Position numbers and translations under genes: made by a program
Part shown: positions 9,513 through 20,250 of the stretch, piece after piece
How the letters are laid out: the number at the start of each line of letters is the position of its first letter
Position numbering within the stretch: the first letter of the stretch is position 1
Assembly (NCBI RefSeq): GCF_024362695.1
Contig: NC_065419.1
Location: forward strand, 1,426,678 to 1,490,677
Direction: 5' to 3'
Origin: Pectinophora gossypiella
Taxonomy: Eukaryota > Arthropoda > Insecta > Lepidoptera > Gelechiidae
Length of the DNA: 64,000 nt
Notes under the pieces: model-generated
Seen by the model: the letters and a program-made list of their open reading frames with translations, nothing else
Databases searched by the model: none
What the model was told of the DNA's origin: nothing

Positions 9513-9658
9513 TACGGTCACGAGCATTAATATGTATACGCTTTGGTACCATGTCGCATTAACTTTTTTGAAAAATTGAACTGTAAGTCTCACTAAATTT
9601 CAAATATGTTAGTGCGACAGAGTCCTAAAATGTGTACATTATGTTGCTCATGACTGTA
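9513..9658. mobile_element. mariner-type MITE, ~145 bp (copy 1)
   Basis: Starts TACGGTCACGAGCATTAATA and ends ATTATGTTGCTCATGACTGT, imperfect inverted repeats of ~24 bp flanked by TA. It has no coding capacity. The TA target and short repeats fit the Tc1/mariner superfamily. Other copies: 24365, 29411, 39075, 45240, 47073 and 56116. Confidence 0.75.
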
Positions 9659-9662
9659 CATT

Positions 9663-9953
9663 CATCATCAGCCCATTAACGTCCCCACTGCTGGGGCACG
9701 GGCCTTCCCTATGGATGGGTAGGGAGATCGGGCCTTAAACCATCACGCGGGCCCAGTGCGGATTGATGGTTATTAACGACTGTTAATGCAGCCGGGACCA
9801 ACGGCTTAACGTGCCTTCCGAAGCACGGAGGAGCTCGAGATGAAAACTTCTTTTTTTTGGTCACCCATCCAATGACCGGCCTTTGCGAAAGTTGCTTTAC
9901 TTCAACAATCGCAGACCGAGCGCGTTAACCGCTGCGCCACCGAGCTCCTCTGT
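9663..9953 (-). mobile_element. SINE-5S, full-length, inserted at the MITE edge
   Basis: Complete copy in reverse. ACTGTACATT occurs at 9653-9662 and 9954-9963. The left copy overlaps the MITE terminus, so the SINE is younger than the MITE. Confidence 0.9.
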
Positions 9954-9963
9954 ACTGTACATT

Positions 9964-10276
9964 AACCCTACAATATTATATAATCACTACATACGCTTAA
10001 CAAACAGAGCATCATTGAGTACAGGAAGATATTAATGCAGACAGACAGACATTCCATAAGGAGGGCTTTGATATTAGATGCCAGATGCGCCTAGCATCTC
10101 TTGTCTAATAATACTCTAGAATGCATTTGTGATTCGTACGAGCGGTGGAGAGATAAATGTGCAAGGTAACTCTGTAGTTATGTCAGAACGCCACGTTCAA
10201 TTTGAAGAATGTACATTCTACTTAACCCCTTTTCCTATTGGTCCTGTTATAATGTCCTGCTAATAGGATGAATATC
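9964..10276. other. no recognised feature
   Basis: Pre-insertion sequence left of the large LINE; nothing recognised. Confidence 0.45.
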
Positions 10277-10286
10277 TATGGGGAGT

Positions 10287-10287
<1 letters not shown>
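10277..10287. repeat. target-site duplication of the 3.1-kb Jockey-like LINE
   Basis: TATGGGGAGTG here and again, perfectly, at 13355-13365. It fixes both ends of the insertion. Confidence 0.93.
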
Positions 10288-10341
<54 letters not shown>

Positions 10342-13300
10342 ACTTGACTTATTGTAGATTTGCCGCAGATGGCATTAACTACTTGGCGACAAATGGGGAG
10401 CGCTGAAGGCTCTCACCGGTACAACGTTTAAGAAAACAGGCCTGAGGGTGCCAGTTGGGCGCGAACCTCGGCTCAGGGCGTCGTCTGAGAGGAAAAATAT
10501 TTGAAAGAATTAATCGACCCTAGTGGGTCGATAGCGATAAGCGCTGAATGAGGGAAATCGTCGACCACGCCGGCGGGGTCGGTATCGGGGTCCTGAAGTG
10601 TTTGGTGTCGCGAGCTGATTGGCTGCCTCTATGGCTAGAGTAATCGGGTCGTCGGGATCGTATATTACGTCCTTCGGACGCCGATACTTTTCAGTACCGT
10701 CCCTAAGCGGGATGTATTCGGAAGCCGCAACTACCAGGGGATTTGGGTGGTGCGGAGCAGAATCGAAAAAAACGTTTGGAAGCTAATTTGAGCCATTGGG
10801 CAATGGTTGGCAGACCTAGGTCAATGTGCAGATTTTCATTGCGAAGGAACCACGGAGCTCCCGTGGCTTTCCGCATGAAACGATTTGTATTACCTGTAGA
10901 CGGTGGATTTGAGAGGGACTCGCATGAGCGAAAACTACCCCTGCATAGGTCATGCTCGGACGGATGCAAGTCGTGTAGATTTTCACCTTATTCCTAAGGA
11001 CAATTTACTTCGCTTGTTATGGAGACAATGAAGACGGCCCATTACAAACGCGGCGCGCTCGCGCACACGTTTGATATGGGCCTTGCAAGTAAGACGTCGA
11101 TCTAAGACGACGCCGAGCTATTTGACTTGCTCCTCCCAAGGGATCGGCTTGCCAAACATCTTAATGATTTTAAGTTGACGGCGTGACCGTGGCGTGTTAT
11201 AATAGCCCTTTGAAAAGTACACCGCTGCACTTTTCTCCGGGTTTACCTCGATTCTCCATTTGCGAAACCACTTGCCCAAGGCATTGGCCGCTCGTTGGAG
11301 GATTCCGGTCATCATAACTCGACCACGGCACGAAGAATAGATGGCTGTATCATCCGCAAATAAAGCTAATTCGGTATTAGGGGATTTGGGAATGTCACTA
11401 GTATACAATGAAAATAGTAAAGGGGAGAGGACGGAGCCTTGTGGGACTCCGGCATGTATCGGGTGCGGTGACGAGAGCGTCCCTTCTACGCGGTAGCGAA
11501 AGGTTCGATTTGAGAGGAAGTCTCGTATGATGTGCACGAGACGGTCTGGCACTCCCAGTGAATAAAGCTTGTAGATCAAGCCGTTGTGCCAGACTTTGTC
11601 GAACGCTTTCGCCACATCGAAGAAAAGCGCTCCCGTAGCGACAGGTTTTTTTTAAGTTTAATCTACTGGAGATCTGTTCAACAATACGGTGCACTTGTTG
11701 AACGCAGGAGTGTTTGGTTCTAAAACCAAACTGCTCAGGTGGAATAAGACTATTGGATTCGGCGTAGTCCCGTAATCTGGCAAATATGAGCCGCTCATAA
11801 ATCTTCCCCATGGTATTGAGGAGACTTATAGGGCGGTAACTGGAAGGTTCGTTTTTAGGTTTCCCAGGCTTTGGTATACCAATTACAATTGCTTCTTTCC
11901 ACTGCTGTGGAAAGACGCAGTTGCTCATGGCGACGTTGAATATTGCCGTTAGTAAGCAGATGAGGGGAGCACCGAAGTTTTTAAGGACACGATTCGTGAT
12001 ACCGTCCGAGCCAGGGGCTTTTCGGGTATGAAATCTTTTGATGATACCTAGAACCTCTTCCTCAGTAACCTGTGGAAGAGGAGGATCGGTGGGAGGTATA
12101 GAAGCCCTACGCTGAACTTCAGAGTTCACCGTCGAGAGGTGCCTACGATCGATAGGGAGAGTACTGGGCGAACATTGGGCTTCGAGACTGTCGGCAAGGC
12201 ATTCGGCTTTTTCGTCATCGTCAAAAGCGGGGGGTTGGTTAGGCCTATTGAGAGGAGGAGTAGGAACAACCGTATCCTTTTGAAGAGACCTAGACAGCTG
12301 CCAGATGGCCTGGTGGTGGGGCTCAATGCCGCTCAAAAGATTATCCCACCGATTCGGTCGCATGTCATTAATACGTTTTCTTACAGTGTGCTGCAAGAGA
12401 CGCAAATGACGGCGACATTCCTCGGTGCGATTGGAATCATATGCGCGGGTGGCTGCGTTTTTCTCCGTTAGCAGATCACGGATGTCGGTAGGCAGTTTCC
12501 AGCGATGGTCTTCCATCTCCGGAACCTGTTTTGAACTTTCATTCAAAACCGACCTCACGTGATCCGTGAGGGAGTTAATAGCTGTCGAGGCCTCCTCTAA
12601 GGAGGCTATTTCTACTGGGATACTATCTAAGTATACTGAACTAGAAGACTGGAGGCCTTCGGCCACCTTCTCCCAGTCCAGTACTGTCTTAGGGGTTGCT
12701 GGATTATCAGGGGCGTCTAAACGGGAGCCTAGTTTTAATATAACAGGTCGGTGGTCGGATTGTAACTCGTGTAGTACTTCTATAGAACATAAACGTAAGT
12801 TTATGTTCTTTAGAAGCGCCAAGTCGAGTATTTCTGGTCTGTGGTTCAAGTCAGGGGGATATCTAGTGGGCTGCAATGGTGTTATTATATCATAATAGAG
12901 GGGCTCGGCTAGAGTTTCTAATACCCTGCCTCTTGTGTTTGTTGTTAAGCAACTCCAAGAAAGATGTTTAGCGTTAAGATCGCCTGCAATTATGACTGAA
13001 TTACTGAGATTAAAGAGGGCTTCGAGGTCACTTCTAAGTAACCTCTTAGAGTTATTAGGAGATAGATAAGCCGATACTAGTGTGATTGGCTGATGTCCTG
13101 TCATGCCCACTCGACAGATCGAAGCCTCAATGTCAGTGAGGGCAGGCGGGTCTATAGGTATACAGTGAAGTGACTTTCTATAATAAATGAGAGTGCCCCC
13201 TTTGGGCGCAAAGATCCTGTCGTTTCGCACTAAATTATAATTCGCCATCTTGGGGTCGCGATTAGAGGGTTTGAGGAAAGATTCCTGCACTAATAAAATA

Positions 13301-13354
13301 TCTACCTGATGATGTTTTACAAACTCGTGAATCTCTGCACGTTGACCTAAGATG
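10288..13354 (-). mobile_element. Jockey-like non-LTR retrotransposon, 5'-truncated, long poly(A)
   Basis: From the right end: endonuclease, reverse transcriptase, C-terminal domain, a ~170-bp 3' UTR and a pure 53-nt poly(A) (T-run 10288-10340 on the plus strand). An 11-bp perfect duplication brackets it. ORF1 and the first residues of the endonuclease are missing, because reverse transcription stopped at 13354. The long uniform tail and perfect duplication point to a young insertion. All other copies in the window are short 3' pieces. Confidence 0.95.
10510..13354 (-). pseudogene. Jockey-like ORF2: endonuclease and reverse transcriptase, frameshifted
   Basis: Endonuclease motifs: VQESFLKP near the start, IIAGDLNAKHLSW and ELQSDHRPVI. 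RT motifs: APGSDGI, SSYRPISLLNTMGKIYE, FGFRTKHSC, AFDKVWHNG, GVPQGSVLSPLLFSL and the catalytic FADD (11351-11362 region). The C-terminus is rich in RRRG and ends PTRVD before a TAA at 10510-10512. The frame is open from 13354 to an A8 tract (T-run 11646-11653), where one extra base shifts it. An in-frame amber codon is at 11118-11120. Further one-base shifts lie near 10996, 10883-10885 and in 10766-10772. As sequenced it cannot make an active enzyme. The RNA would encode a DNA-nicking and cDNA-synthesis enzyme acting on its own transcript. Confidence 0.93.
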
Positions 13355-13445
13355 TATGGGGAGTGTGCATATGAGCTCCATCAGCTCACTCCACCAAGGA
13401 TCGAGAGCGCTAGGGTCAAGAGCAAATTCATTTTCCAAAGCGACA

Positions 13446-13675
13446 ACCTGTCTGACCTCCTAACCTGCGAAAAACTAACCCAATATACGTATAGGTTACA
13501 TACCTCCGAAATACCTTTCTCGTGAATGTGGGTTTCCTCGGGTTTTTTCCTTTACCGCTGAGCACGTGATAATCAGTTATGGTCCAAACATGAATTCGAA
13601 AACAAATATGAAAATTATTGATTCAAATTGAGAGTCAAGCGTTCTACCAACTGAGATACCACGGTTCACGGTTCG
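13446..13675 (-). mobile_element. SINE-C, diverged copy
   Basis: Retains CGCTGAGCACGTGATAATCA and ATGAATTCGAAAACAAAT and a degraded tRNA-like head (GCGTTCTACCAACTGAGATA). It is the target region's older SINE. Confidence 0.7.
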
Positions 13676-14299
13676 GGTAGATATATCGTATACCTATCTG
13701 AATCCGTAAAATCGATTTCCCTTCATCATTCAGCTCGTGAATTCAACTGACCAATGTATAAAAGACTTAAACTATTAGTATGCCAAACCGAGTCCTTTTG
13801 CTCGAAGACCTCAATAGCTCTTTTGTAAGTAATGAAAAATAGTGATGTTATAAGGCGATTCTCACACGATACCGCGCACCGACGCAGTAACAGCAGTTGA
13901 CTTATACGATAAGGTGCAAAAGTACAATCACTTTTTTGCAAAGTAATAAATTAACTGTTTGCACTTAAGACGTCCTAGTTACATGTCGTTTCTGTAATAG
14001 ACCAAAAACACCTACAAAAAAATGAATTTTATAATTATGACAACTAATGGTTCATAATTTCACCACCGTTTACAAATAATTCGCTGGGCTCAGTGACTGC
14101 ACTTTTGCTCTTTGTTTGTACATAATATTATTCCTTATTCTATGTTTGTGTGTAGTCTTCAGATGCCTAACACACGAACACCACTACTTCGCAAACCCGC
14201 GTCGGGTAAGAATCACCCTTAGTAAACATTTTCATGAACGATTCATGAGAAATTCCAGTTGAACACAACATATTAACATAAGCACACGACTACTATTCC
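13676..14299. other. no recognised feature
   Basis: Short open frames only, with no recognisable domain. Confidence 0.45.
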
Positions 14300-14642
14300 T
14301 CAACAGGGGTAACTGAGGTACATCCACCGCAGGAAAACTAAGTACGCACACCTCACCGAGTTTTCTGATCAACGTGATATGTGGGGAGCCGTATCGCCGT
14401 CTATAATGATCTAGGCACTGTGTTAGTGAAAACTGCACTTAAGATGAATTATTGACTCATTGGTGCTGTGGGATATATATGATATTTTTCTATTCTTCTT
14501 ATCTTATGGTTTCTGTTACCTAATAAAAATGCAAGATGGTAACGGCGTTCAATTGAATAGATAACAGGTATATGTCCGGTACCGTGGTTCGAACCGGCGC
14601 TTCCTGCTTGAGAAGCAAGCCGGTGAACCACAGGACCATAGT
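14300..14642 (-). mobile_element. SINE-D with internal insertion
   Basis: tRNA-like head on the right: the box B complement GGTTCGAACCGG at 14587 and GCTTGAGAAGCAAGCCGGT. The body has CTCACCGAG and GCCGTATCGCCGTC. About 110 unrelated bases (14464-14572) split the head from the body, compared with 31103-31320. Confidence 0.75.
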
Positions 14643-15067
14643 GGTCCTGACCCCTAAATAATCAAAAAAAATCCTAATGTCTCGAAATGATTCTCGGTTG
14701 TGATTCGAATCGCATAATTCGAGTCGTAATCGTTACATCACTACAGACCGGTAGACCTTTGATTAGTTCATCAATGGACGGATCCTTTTGATCATTCTGT
14801 CTGTACCCGAAAATTCGGTCAAGTGGTGAATCCAATTCGGTATAACTTTGTTAATTCGTCCCACGCATGGCGCCTTATTTTTGAATCACTCGCCATCAAC
14901 TCGAGTGCGAAAATATATACCTGTCTAACCTTGCAAATGATAAGTTCAGATGTGCTACATGAAATGGGTATATATTTTCGAACATGTTTTATGATACAAA
15001 GAATCACGTAGAATATCGGCAAAGAAAAACGAGAAAAAAAATACTACCGACGAACTACCGATAATGA
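14643..15067. other. no recognised feature
   Basis: Overlapping 60-70-codon frames on both strands show no domain. AAATATATACC and GGTATATATTT (14909 and 14968) are mutually inverted. Confidence 0.4.
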
Positions 15068-15412
15068 AAATAAGAACCGAGCCCAGTTGGTAGAACGCCT
15101 GCCTCTCACTTTGAGGTCGCAGGTTCGATTCCAGCACAGGTCTAAACCAATAATTGTCGAATTAGTTTTCCAATTCATGTTTGGATCATAAATGATTATC
15201 ACGTGCTCAGCGGTGAAGGAAAACATCGTGAGGAAACCCACATTCCCGAGAAATGCATTTTAGGAGTTGTGTGACCTAACCTATATTGGGCTGATTTTCC
15301 TTCGCGGGTTGGAAGGTCAGACAGGCAGTCGCTTCTGTAAAGAACCGGACCTGTCAAATTTTCAGGTTGGGTAAGCGGACCCTGTGAATAAAACGGGATA
15401 ATGCTAGGATGA
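15068..15412 (+). mobile_element. SINE-C, nearly full
   Basis: Head: CCGAGCCCAGTTGGTAGAAC (box A) and GGTCGCAGGTTCGATTCC (box B). The body has CACGTGCTCAGCGGTGAAGG and GCCTGAC-type blocks. The tail is GGGATAATGCTAGGATGAT. Confidence 0.8.
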
Positions 15413-15678
15413 TTGGCAAAATGAGAACGGATTAGGCTCTGTTCACAGACACGGCGTGCACGCCGCCAGTTCACCTCGACTATTTTTATCAGCAAACTTT
15501 TCGCTACTGTTCTGTAGTCGGCTAATGACGAGTGGCACGTTACAATAGTGTCGGAATTTGACGCGCCGCGATCACGCCTCACCGTGAAATCGCTCATTAA
15601 TTGACAAATCGCTAGTGTGAACAGAGCCTTAGAGACGTGGTTTGTCCAATAACTGTATAAATGCGATTGATGGACATG
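15413..15678. other. unassigned spacer
   Basis: AGGCTCTGTTCACA (15433) and CTAGTGTGAACAGAGCCT (15613) are inverted, so a ~200-bp non-autonomous DNA element is possible between them. Confidence 0.35.
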
Positions 15679-15989
15679 CCGAAGGACATACTATACGATC
15701 CCGACGACCCGATTACTCTAGCCATAGAGGCGGCCAATCAGCTCGCGACACCAAACACTTCAGAACCCCGATACAACCGCCGGCGTGGTCGACGATTTCC
15801 CGCATTCAGCGCTTATCGCTATCGACCCACTAGGGTCGATTAATTCTTTCAACTATTCTTCCTCTCAGACGACGGCCTTGTCTTCAATTATGTACCCGAT
15901 GAGAGCCCTCAGCGCTCCCCATTTGTCCGGCCAAGTAGTTAATGCCATCTGCAGCAAATCTACAATAAGTCACGTCAAAAAAAAAAAAC
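15679..15989 (+). mobile_element. Jockey-like 3' fragment with C-terminal codons
   Basis: Encodes the end of ORF2 (DPDDPITLAIEAANQLATP, then RRRGRRFPAFSAYRYRPTRV) and ends in A12. Flanks are GATGGACATG (15669-15678) and GATGAACATG (15990-15999), a one-mismatch duplication. Confidence 0.88.
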
Positions 15990-16883
15990 GATGAACATGA
16001 TATTATGAGTGTTTTTTTTTCTATTTCCGTATACAATTCACCTTTACATCCTACAAATTTCAGCTTAGAACATAGTTTTGCTAACTACCAACAAATGTTT
16101 GGACGAACGAACACCAAAGCGGTATAAATTGATTTATTTGGACCCTTTTCAAAAATATCAATTGGTTTTGGACTTAACCAACTATGTTCGCTGATTGAGG
16201 AGATTGCTGAACAAATCCTTTGAAAACGTTTTGATATTGCTTTCAAACGGACCTCGGTTGGTTTTCTAGAAAACCTTTTTCTTTCAAAGGTTTTTCAAGC
16301 CAAAACGATGGATTTTTACTTTTATAGAATTTTCTGCGAGCAGTGCTTACTTTTAGTGTATTTTTTAGGGTTCTGAACAATTTTTTTAACGGATCGTGGT
16401 CTATCTCACGCTGTGGAGTTTTTTTAAATGGTTTTTTTTGACGTGACTTATTGTAGGTTGCCTATAACCAGCGGATAATCAAGACGCTATTAGTGTAATT
16501 TTTTTAAATTCTGATAAAATGTTACAGAAGTTAGGAGGAAACAAACGTACATATATACCAACATACATATAGCGGGTAAATACATAACCCTCCTTTTTGC
16601 TTCGCCGCAGTCGGGTAAAAAGTCTTCCCTTCCAAAACTAAGGCTAAAAAATCTAGCTGTCAATATGTTTCCTCCAGTCTATTACTTTTGCCCCTAAAAC
16701 TGTCGAGCCCGCAAGGTTCATTAGAAAACATTGTCATTCAATACGTCATTTGTCCCAGAAATCAAATGAGGTGACTTTTTAAACATTTTAGGGATCCGCA
16801 GTTTCAAAATATATATATAAAAATAGGTTTTTTATGGTCTAATGTCGTATATCTACAAGCTAATTAATGATGTACACCGCAGG
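15990..16883. other. mostly unassigned
   Basis: 16434-16461 is a minimal Jockey end (GACGTGACTTATTGTAGG). The block at 16050-16330 has mixed TTTGGAC and AAAACC words and no coding signal. No gene seen. Confidence 0.4.
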
Positions 16884-17046
16884 GGGGTTAAAATGGCCAC
16901 ATCGAAGCAATCCATCTAAAAAAGCAATATTGCAATTTGACATTTGTTTGCATTGCGCACTTACTTTTGTATGCGCAAATGTCAAATTGCAATATTGTTT
17001 TTTTAGATTCGAATGAATTGCTTCGATGTGGCAATTTTAATCCACC
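16884..17046. mobile_element. hairpin MITE, near-perfect palindrome (copy 1)
   Basis: GGTTAAAATGGCCACATCGA at the left mirrors TCGATGTGGCAATTTTAAT at the right. The inner arms GCAATATTGCAATTTGACAT and the complement GTCAAATTGCAATATTG enclose a short loop at CATTGCGCACTTACTTTTG. The whole ~160 bp folds on itself. Other copies or pieces: 19379, 35645, 49470/49736, 50463 and 55855. Confidence 0.8.
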
Positions 17047-17712
17047 AGACACTTCTGGTCACTACAATAAGTAGGTAATTGATAAATTACCTACCTCCAC
17101 ATTCTGGTATGGTAATTGATAAATTACCTACCTACTCAAATATATTTTTTATATTACTTAGTATAGTAACACTCATTGTATATGTATATCTCAGACAAAC
17201 TAAACAAAGAAAAAAATAAATCGAAAAACTGAGACTCGGACGGGACTCGAACCCACTATACATATATCAATAATAAGTAGGCACTAGTTTTCTGTCTACA
17301 CGTGCGACTTCGTATGTGAGAACTTAGGTTAGTATACATGGCCGTCCGCGAGTTTCATGTACCAATTTTCATCCAAATCGACTCAGCCGTTTTGTCTTGA
17401 AAAAGTAACAGACAGACAGAGTTACTTAGCTTCGCATTTACATTATTAGTGTGAACGGAACCCACTACAAAAACCTTGAACTGCTCCTCAATTTTTTTAA
17501 TGTTTTTTTTTAAACCCATGGGGGTTACTCCAAGGTTAAAACAGATGGTGCGTAGACGTTTGTTGTTTAATTGCCATGCTTTTGCTGTGTTATTTTTGGG
17601 TACATTTTTGTATTTACTTGGGTGGTGGTAGACGGTGGATGATAAACATTAGGATTGCCATTTTTCAGTGTCTTAGGGTTATGTTTTTAATTTTGTGAGA
17701 TTATGAAACAGG
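17047..17712. other. spacer with two palindromic 22-mers
   Basis: GGTAATTGATAAATTACCTA occurs at 17074 and 17114; each copy is itself a palindrome. The rest is unassigned. Confidence 0.45.
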
Positions 17713-18047
17713 TGACTAAGATTGAGAAGGGAATGTTAGGTTGGTTTAGACACGTAGAGCGGGTGAAGGATAATAGAATTGCGAAAGCGGTAGGTATATA
17801 CTTAAAGTTAAAGTTAAAGTTGATGGTAGGGCTGGCAGAGGAAGACCGAGAAGCGCTTACATTGACCAAATTGGGGATGTCCTTAGAAAAGGTTTAGTAC
17901 GATCTACTCTGAATCGGCGTGCGTGTATGTAGCGATTGATGAATGTGGAGGAAGCAAGAGAAGTGTGTCAGGGTCGAAGCAAATGGAATTCTACAGTCTC
18001 TGCTTACCCTGGTGGGAAATAGGCGTGAGTTTATGTACTTATGTATG
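17713..18047 (+). mobile_element. RTE-like LINE, C-terminal fragment
   Basis: Same C-terminus as 4072-4552 (KIEKGMLGWFRHVERVKDNR), with a small insertion after 17790 that breaks the frame, then AATAGGCGTGAGTTTATG. TATGAAACAGG flanks it at 17702-17712 and 18048-18058. Confidence 0.85.
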
Positions 18048-18365
18048 TATGAAACAGGCTATTGACTATTAGTATTCGCTATTACAGCTTAACATTTTTA
18101 TAAATTCTTGTTTTTAGCATTTATCCAAGTTTAAAAATCCTCTACATTAAGCTTCAGTCGGATTTAGTACGTCTGTCAGTAGAGCACAGGGTAGGTTCCA
18201 TGTTTTATTGTACTTTGCCAAAGATATAACTCTCAGGAGGCCTTGAGTCAAGTTGCAAAAGATTCCAAAAAGCGACAGTGTAATCGAATAAAATTTTTAA
18301 GATTGGCCTAATGTGATATGTCAATCTGATAAGTAAGACATATAGGTTAATAAATCATCGATGCA
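18048..18365. other. no recognised feature
   Basis: Nothing recognised. Confidence 0.4.
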
Positions 18366-18436
18366 AGTCCGGTACCGGGGATCGAACCAATGATCCCAGT
18401 TTGAGAAGCAAGCTGGTGGCACACAGAACCACAGAT
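18366..18436 (-). mobile_element. SINE-D head only
   Basis: GTCCGGTACCGGGGATCGAA and GTTTGAGAAGCAAGCTGGTG, the minus-strand tRNA-like region without its body. Confidence 0.6.
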
Positions 18437-18473
18437 AACTTTATGAGCACTCAGCTCTATAGAAGTGGAGTAT

Positions 18474-18474
<1 letters not shown>

Positions 18475-18535
<61 letters not shown>

Positions 18536-18546
18536 GAAGGAAGGAA

Positions 18547-18577
<31 letters not shown>

Positions 18578-18579
18578 TT

Positions 18580-18647
<68 letters not shown>

Positions 18648-18649
18648 AA
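18475..18649. repeat. (GAAA)n microsatellite
   Basis: About 175 bp with short GGAA and GAAGAA variants. It is followed by ATCCGGACACCACAGACACA, which also follows a shorter GAAA tract near 63600. The two tracts therefore belong to one repeat family. Confidence 0.9.
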
Positions 18650-18894
18650 CGTATCCGGACACCACAGACACAGACAGACAGGTACAGTATTGCTCATATA
18701 TTACTCGTAGTATTCACATTTGGTAATATTTTATCGATAGACTATCGACACTTTATAGTGGATTTGCCTTAACTACTTATCGAAATTATATTAGGATACG
18801 TTGAAGATACCTGATAAAAGAGATGAGAAGTCATGCGATAGCACGCCTGGTGATCACCCCTATAGGTCACATGAATTATTTCAAATATAAGCCT

Positions 18895-19206
18895 ATAAAG
18901 TAGCGTTGTGTGTTCAGTTGATTTGAATTTTACAAGACACCTAATTTGGCCTCCTACGCACCTGTTTCTTATAGTAGGCTTTCCTCAGATGACATTAACA
19001 TTACTGATTCTTGCGACCCCGCCGGCGTGGTCGACGATTTCCCTCATTCAGCGGTTATCGCTATCGACGCCCAAGGTTCCCGCCCAGCGACCTTCAGGCC
19101 TGTTGTCTTAAATTTTGTACCGCGTGAGAGCCCTCAGCGGTCTCTATGTGTCCGGCCAAGTAGTTAATGCCTGCGGCAAATCAACAATAAGTCACGTCAA
19201 AAAATA
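18895..19206 (+). mobile_element. chimera: unknown 5' segment fused to Jockey 3' end
   Basis: 18895-19009 (GTTGTGTGTTCAGTTGATTT onward) is not part of the Jockey element. From CGACCCCGCCGGCGTGGTCG (19014) on it is Jockey C-terminus and 3' UTR ending in a short A-run. The same fusion occurs in reverse at 38646-38915. Confidence 0.75.
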
Positions 19207-20035
19207 GTGATTTATATGCGATATCTATTCACTCTCTATCTGTGCACAATACAGATACCCACTACAGTAGATTTGCACCGACCATTGTAGTGGATCGCTG
19301 GTGATGTAGGGACTGCAGAAAACATTTTGTCCTTCTATCATGTGGTTCGTGAGGTGAATGACCAACCTTAGCAACCCTGGGGGGTTACAAAGACCACATC
19401 AAAGCATTTTACGTAGAAAAGCAATATTGCTTTTAGACATTTTTTTGCATTGCGCACTTGAATTTTATGCGGGTTACTATTGAGTCTCCACAGGCGCGTG
19501 AGATAAATCATTATCTTTATGTAATGCCTACGTTCTTACTTCAGTACGTAGTAATTAGGACCAGCATAATTATATCAACTTTCGGACCATCGGGTTTTCA
19601 TCGGGATTCGCACTCGAGAGTTCGGTTCGGAGCCAATCACGGAGGTTGTTGGCCGTTCAAATATTTTGTTTGGAGATTTAAATTACATGTTACTCGTGGC
19701 GCTAAATATATAACTCGCGCCGAGATTCGAATCTGTGACAATAGGATATAAGTGACGCGTTATCCGAATAGGGCTACAAAGAATTTTGCGTTTCCAACAG
19801 TATTACACACATGTGGATCAAAGAGATTATAATAATAATAACGTTTATTGAAATACGTTTTTACATTAAGCATTGAAACCCTGTTTCCCAAACTAGGCGA
19901 ACTTGTGTCTTGGGAAACAGTGCCTTCCCAATCTATGTAGGTACTTATTTAAATTAAGTAATAAAAAACAAAGTGTGTAGTGTGAAAGCTGAAAAGAGTT
20001 GAAGAAAAGAGAACCATACACATACATACATACTT
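19207..20035. other. repeat traces and unassigned DNA
   Basis: 19334-19380 is a SINE-A end (minus). 19379-19478 is half of the hairpin MITE (GACATTTTTTTGCATTGCGC). 19825-19960 has a GTTTATTGAAATACG start typical of a minus-strand LINE tail. The 97-codon frame at 19458-19751 shows no domain. Confidence 0.45.
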
Positions 20036-20250
20036 ACTTACTTACATCAGTAAGTAGTAACCGGGACCAACGGCTTAACGTGCCTTCCGAAGCACGGATC
20101 GTCTTACTTTCAGACAATCAGGTGATCAGCCTGTAATGTCCTAACAAACTAGGGATCACAAAGTGATTTTTGTGACATGTCCCCACTGGGATTTGAACCC
20201 GGGACCTCCGGATCGTGAGCCCAACCACAGAACCACGAAGGCCGTTACTG
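20036..20250 (-). mobile_element. SINE-A, head and core
   Basis: Core GTGCCTTCCGAAGCACGG, linker CACAAAGTGATTTTTGTGA and a box B-like region (GATTTGAACCCGGGACC). The 3' tail is missing. Confidence 0.75.

Noticed and set aside
11398..11645. The last ~80 residues of the long minus-strand frame 13290-11398
   Set aside because: Beyond the frameshift at 11646-11653 this frame is wrong; the RT continues in another frame to 11118.
12139..12895. Plus-strand frames of ~110 codons (12139-12471, 12566-12895)
   Set aside because: They are antisense shadows of the Jockey-like ORF2.
18441..18671. 76-codon minus-strand frame of repeated SFFLSFFL
   Set aside because: It is the translation of the GAAA microsatellite, with no independent coding evidence.
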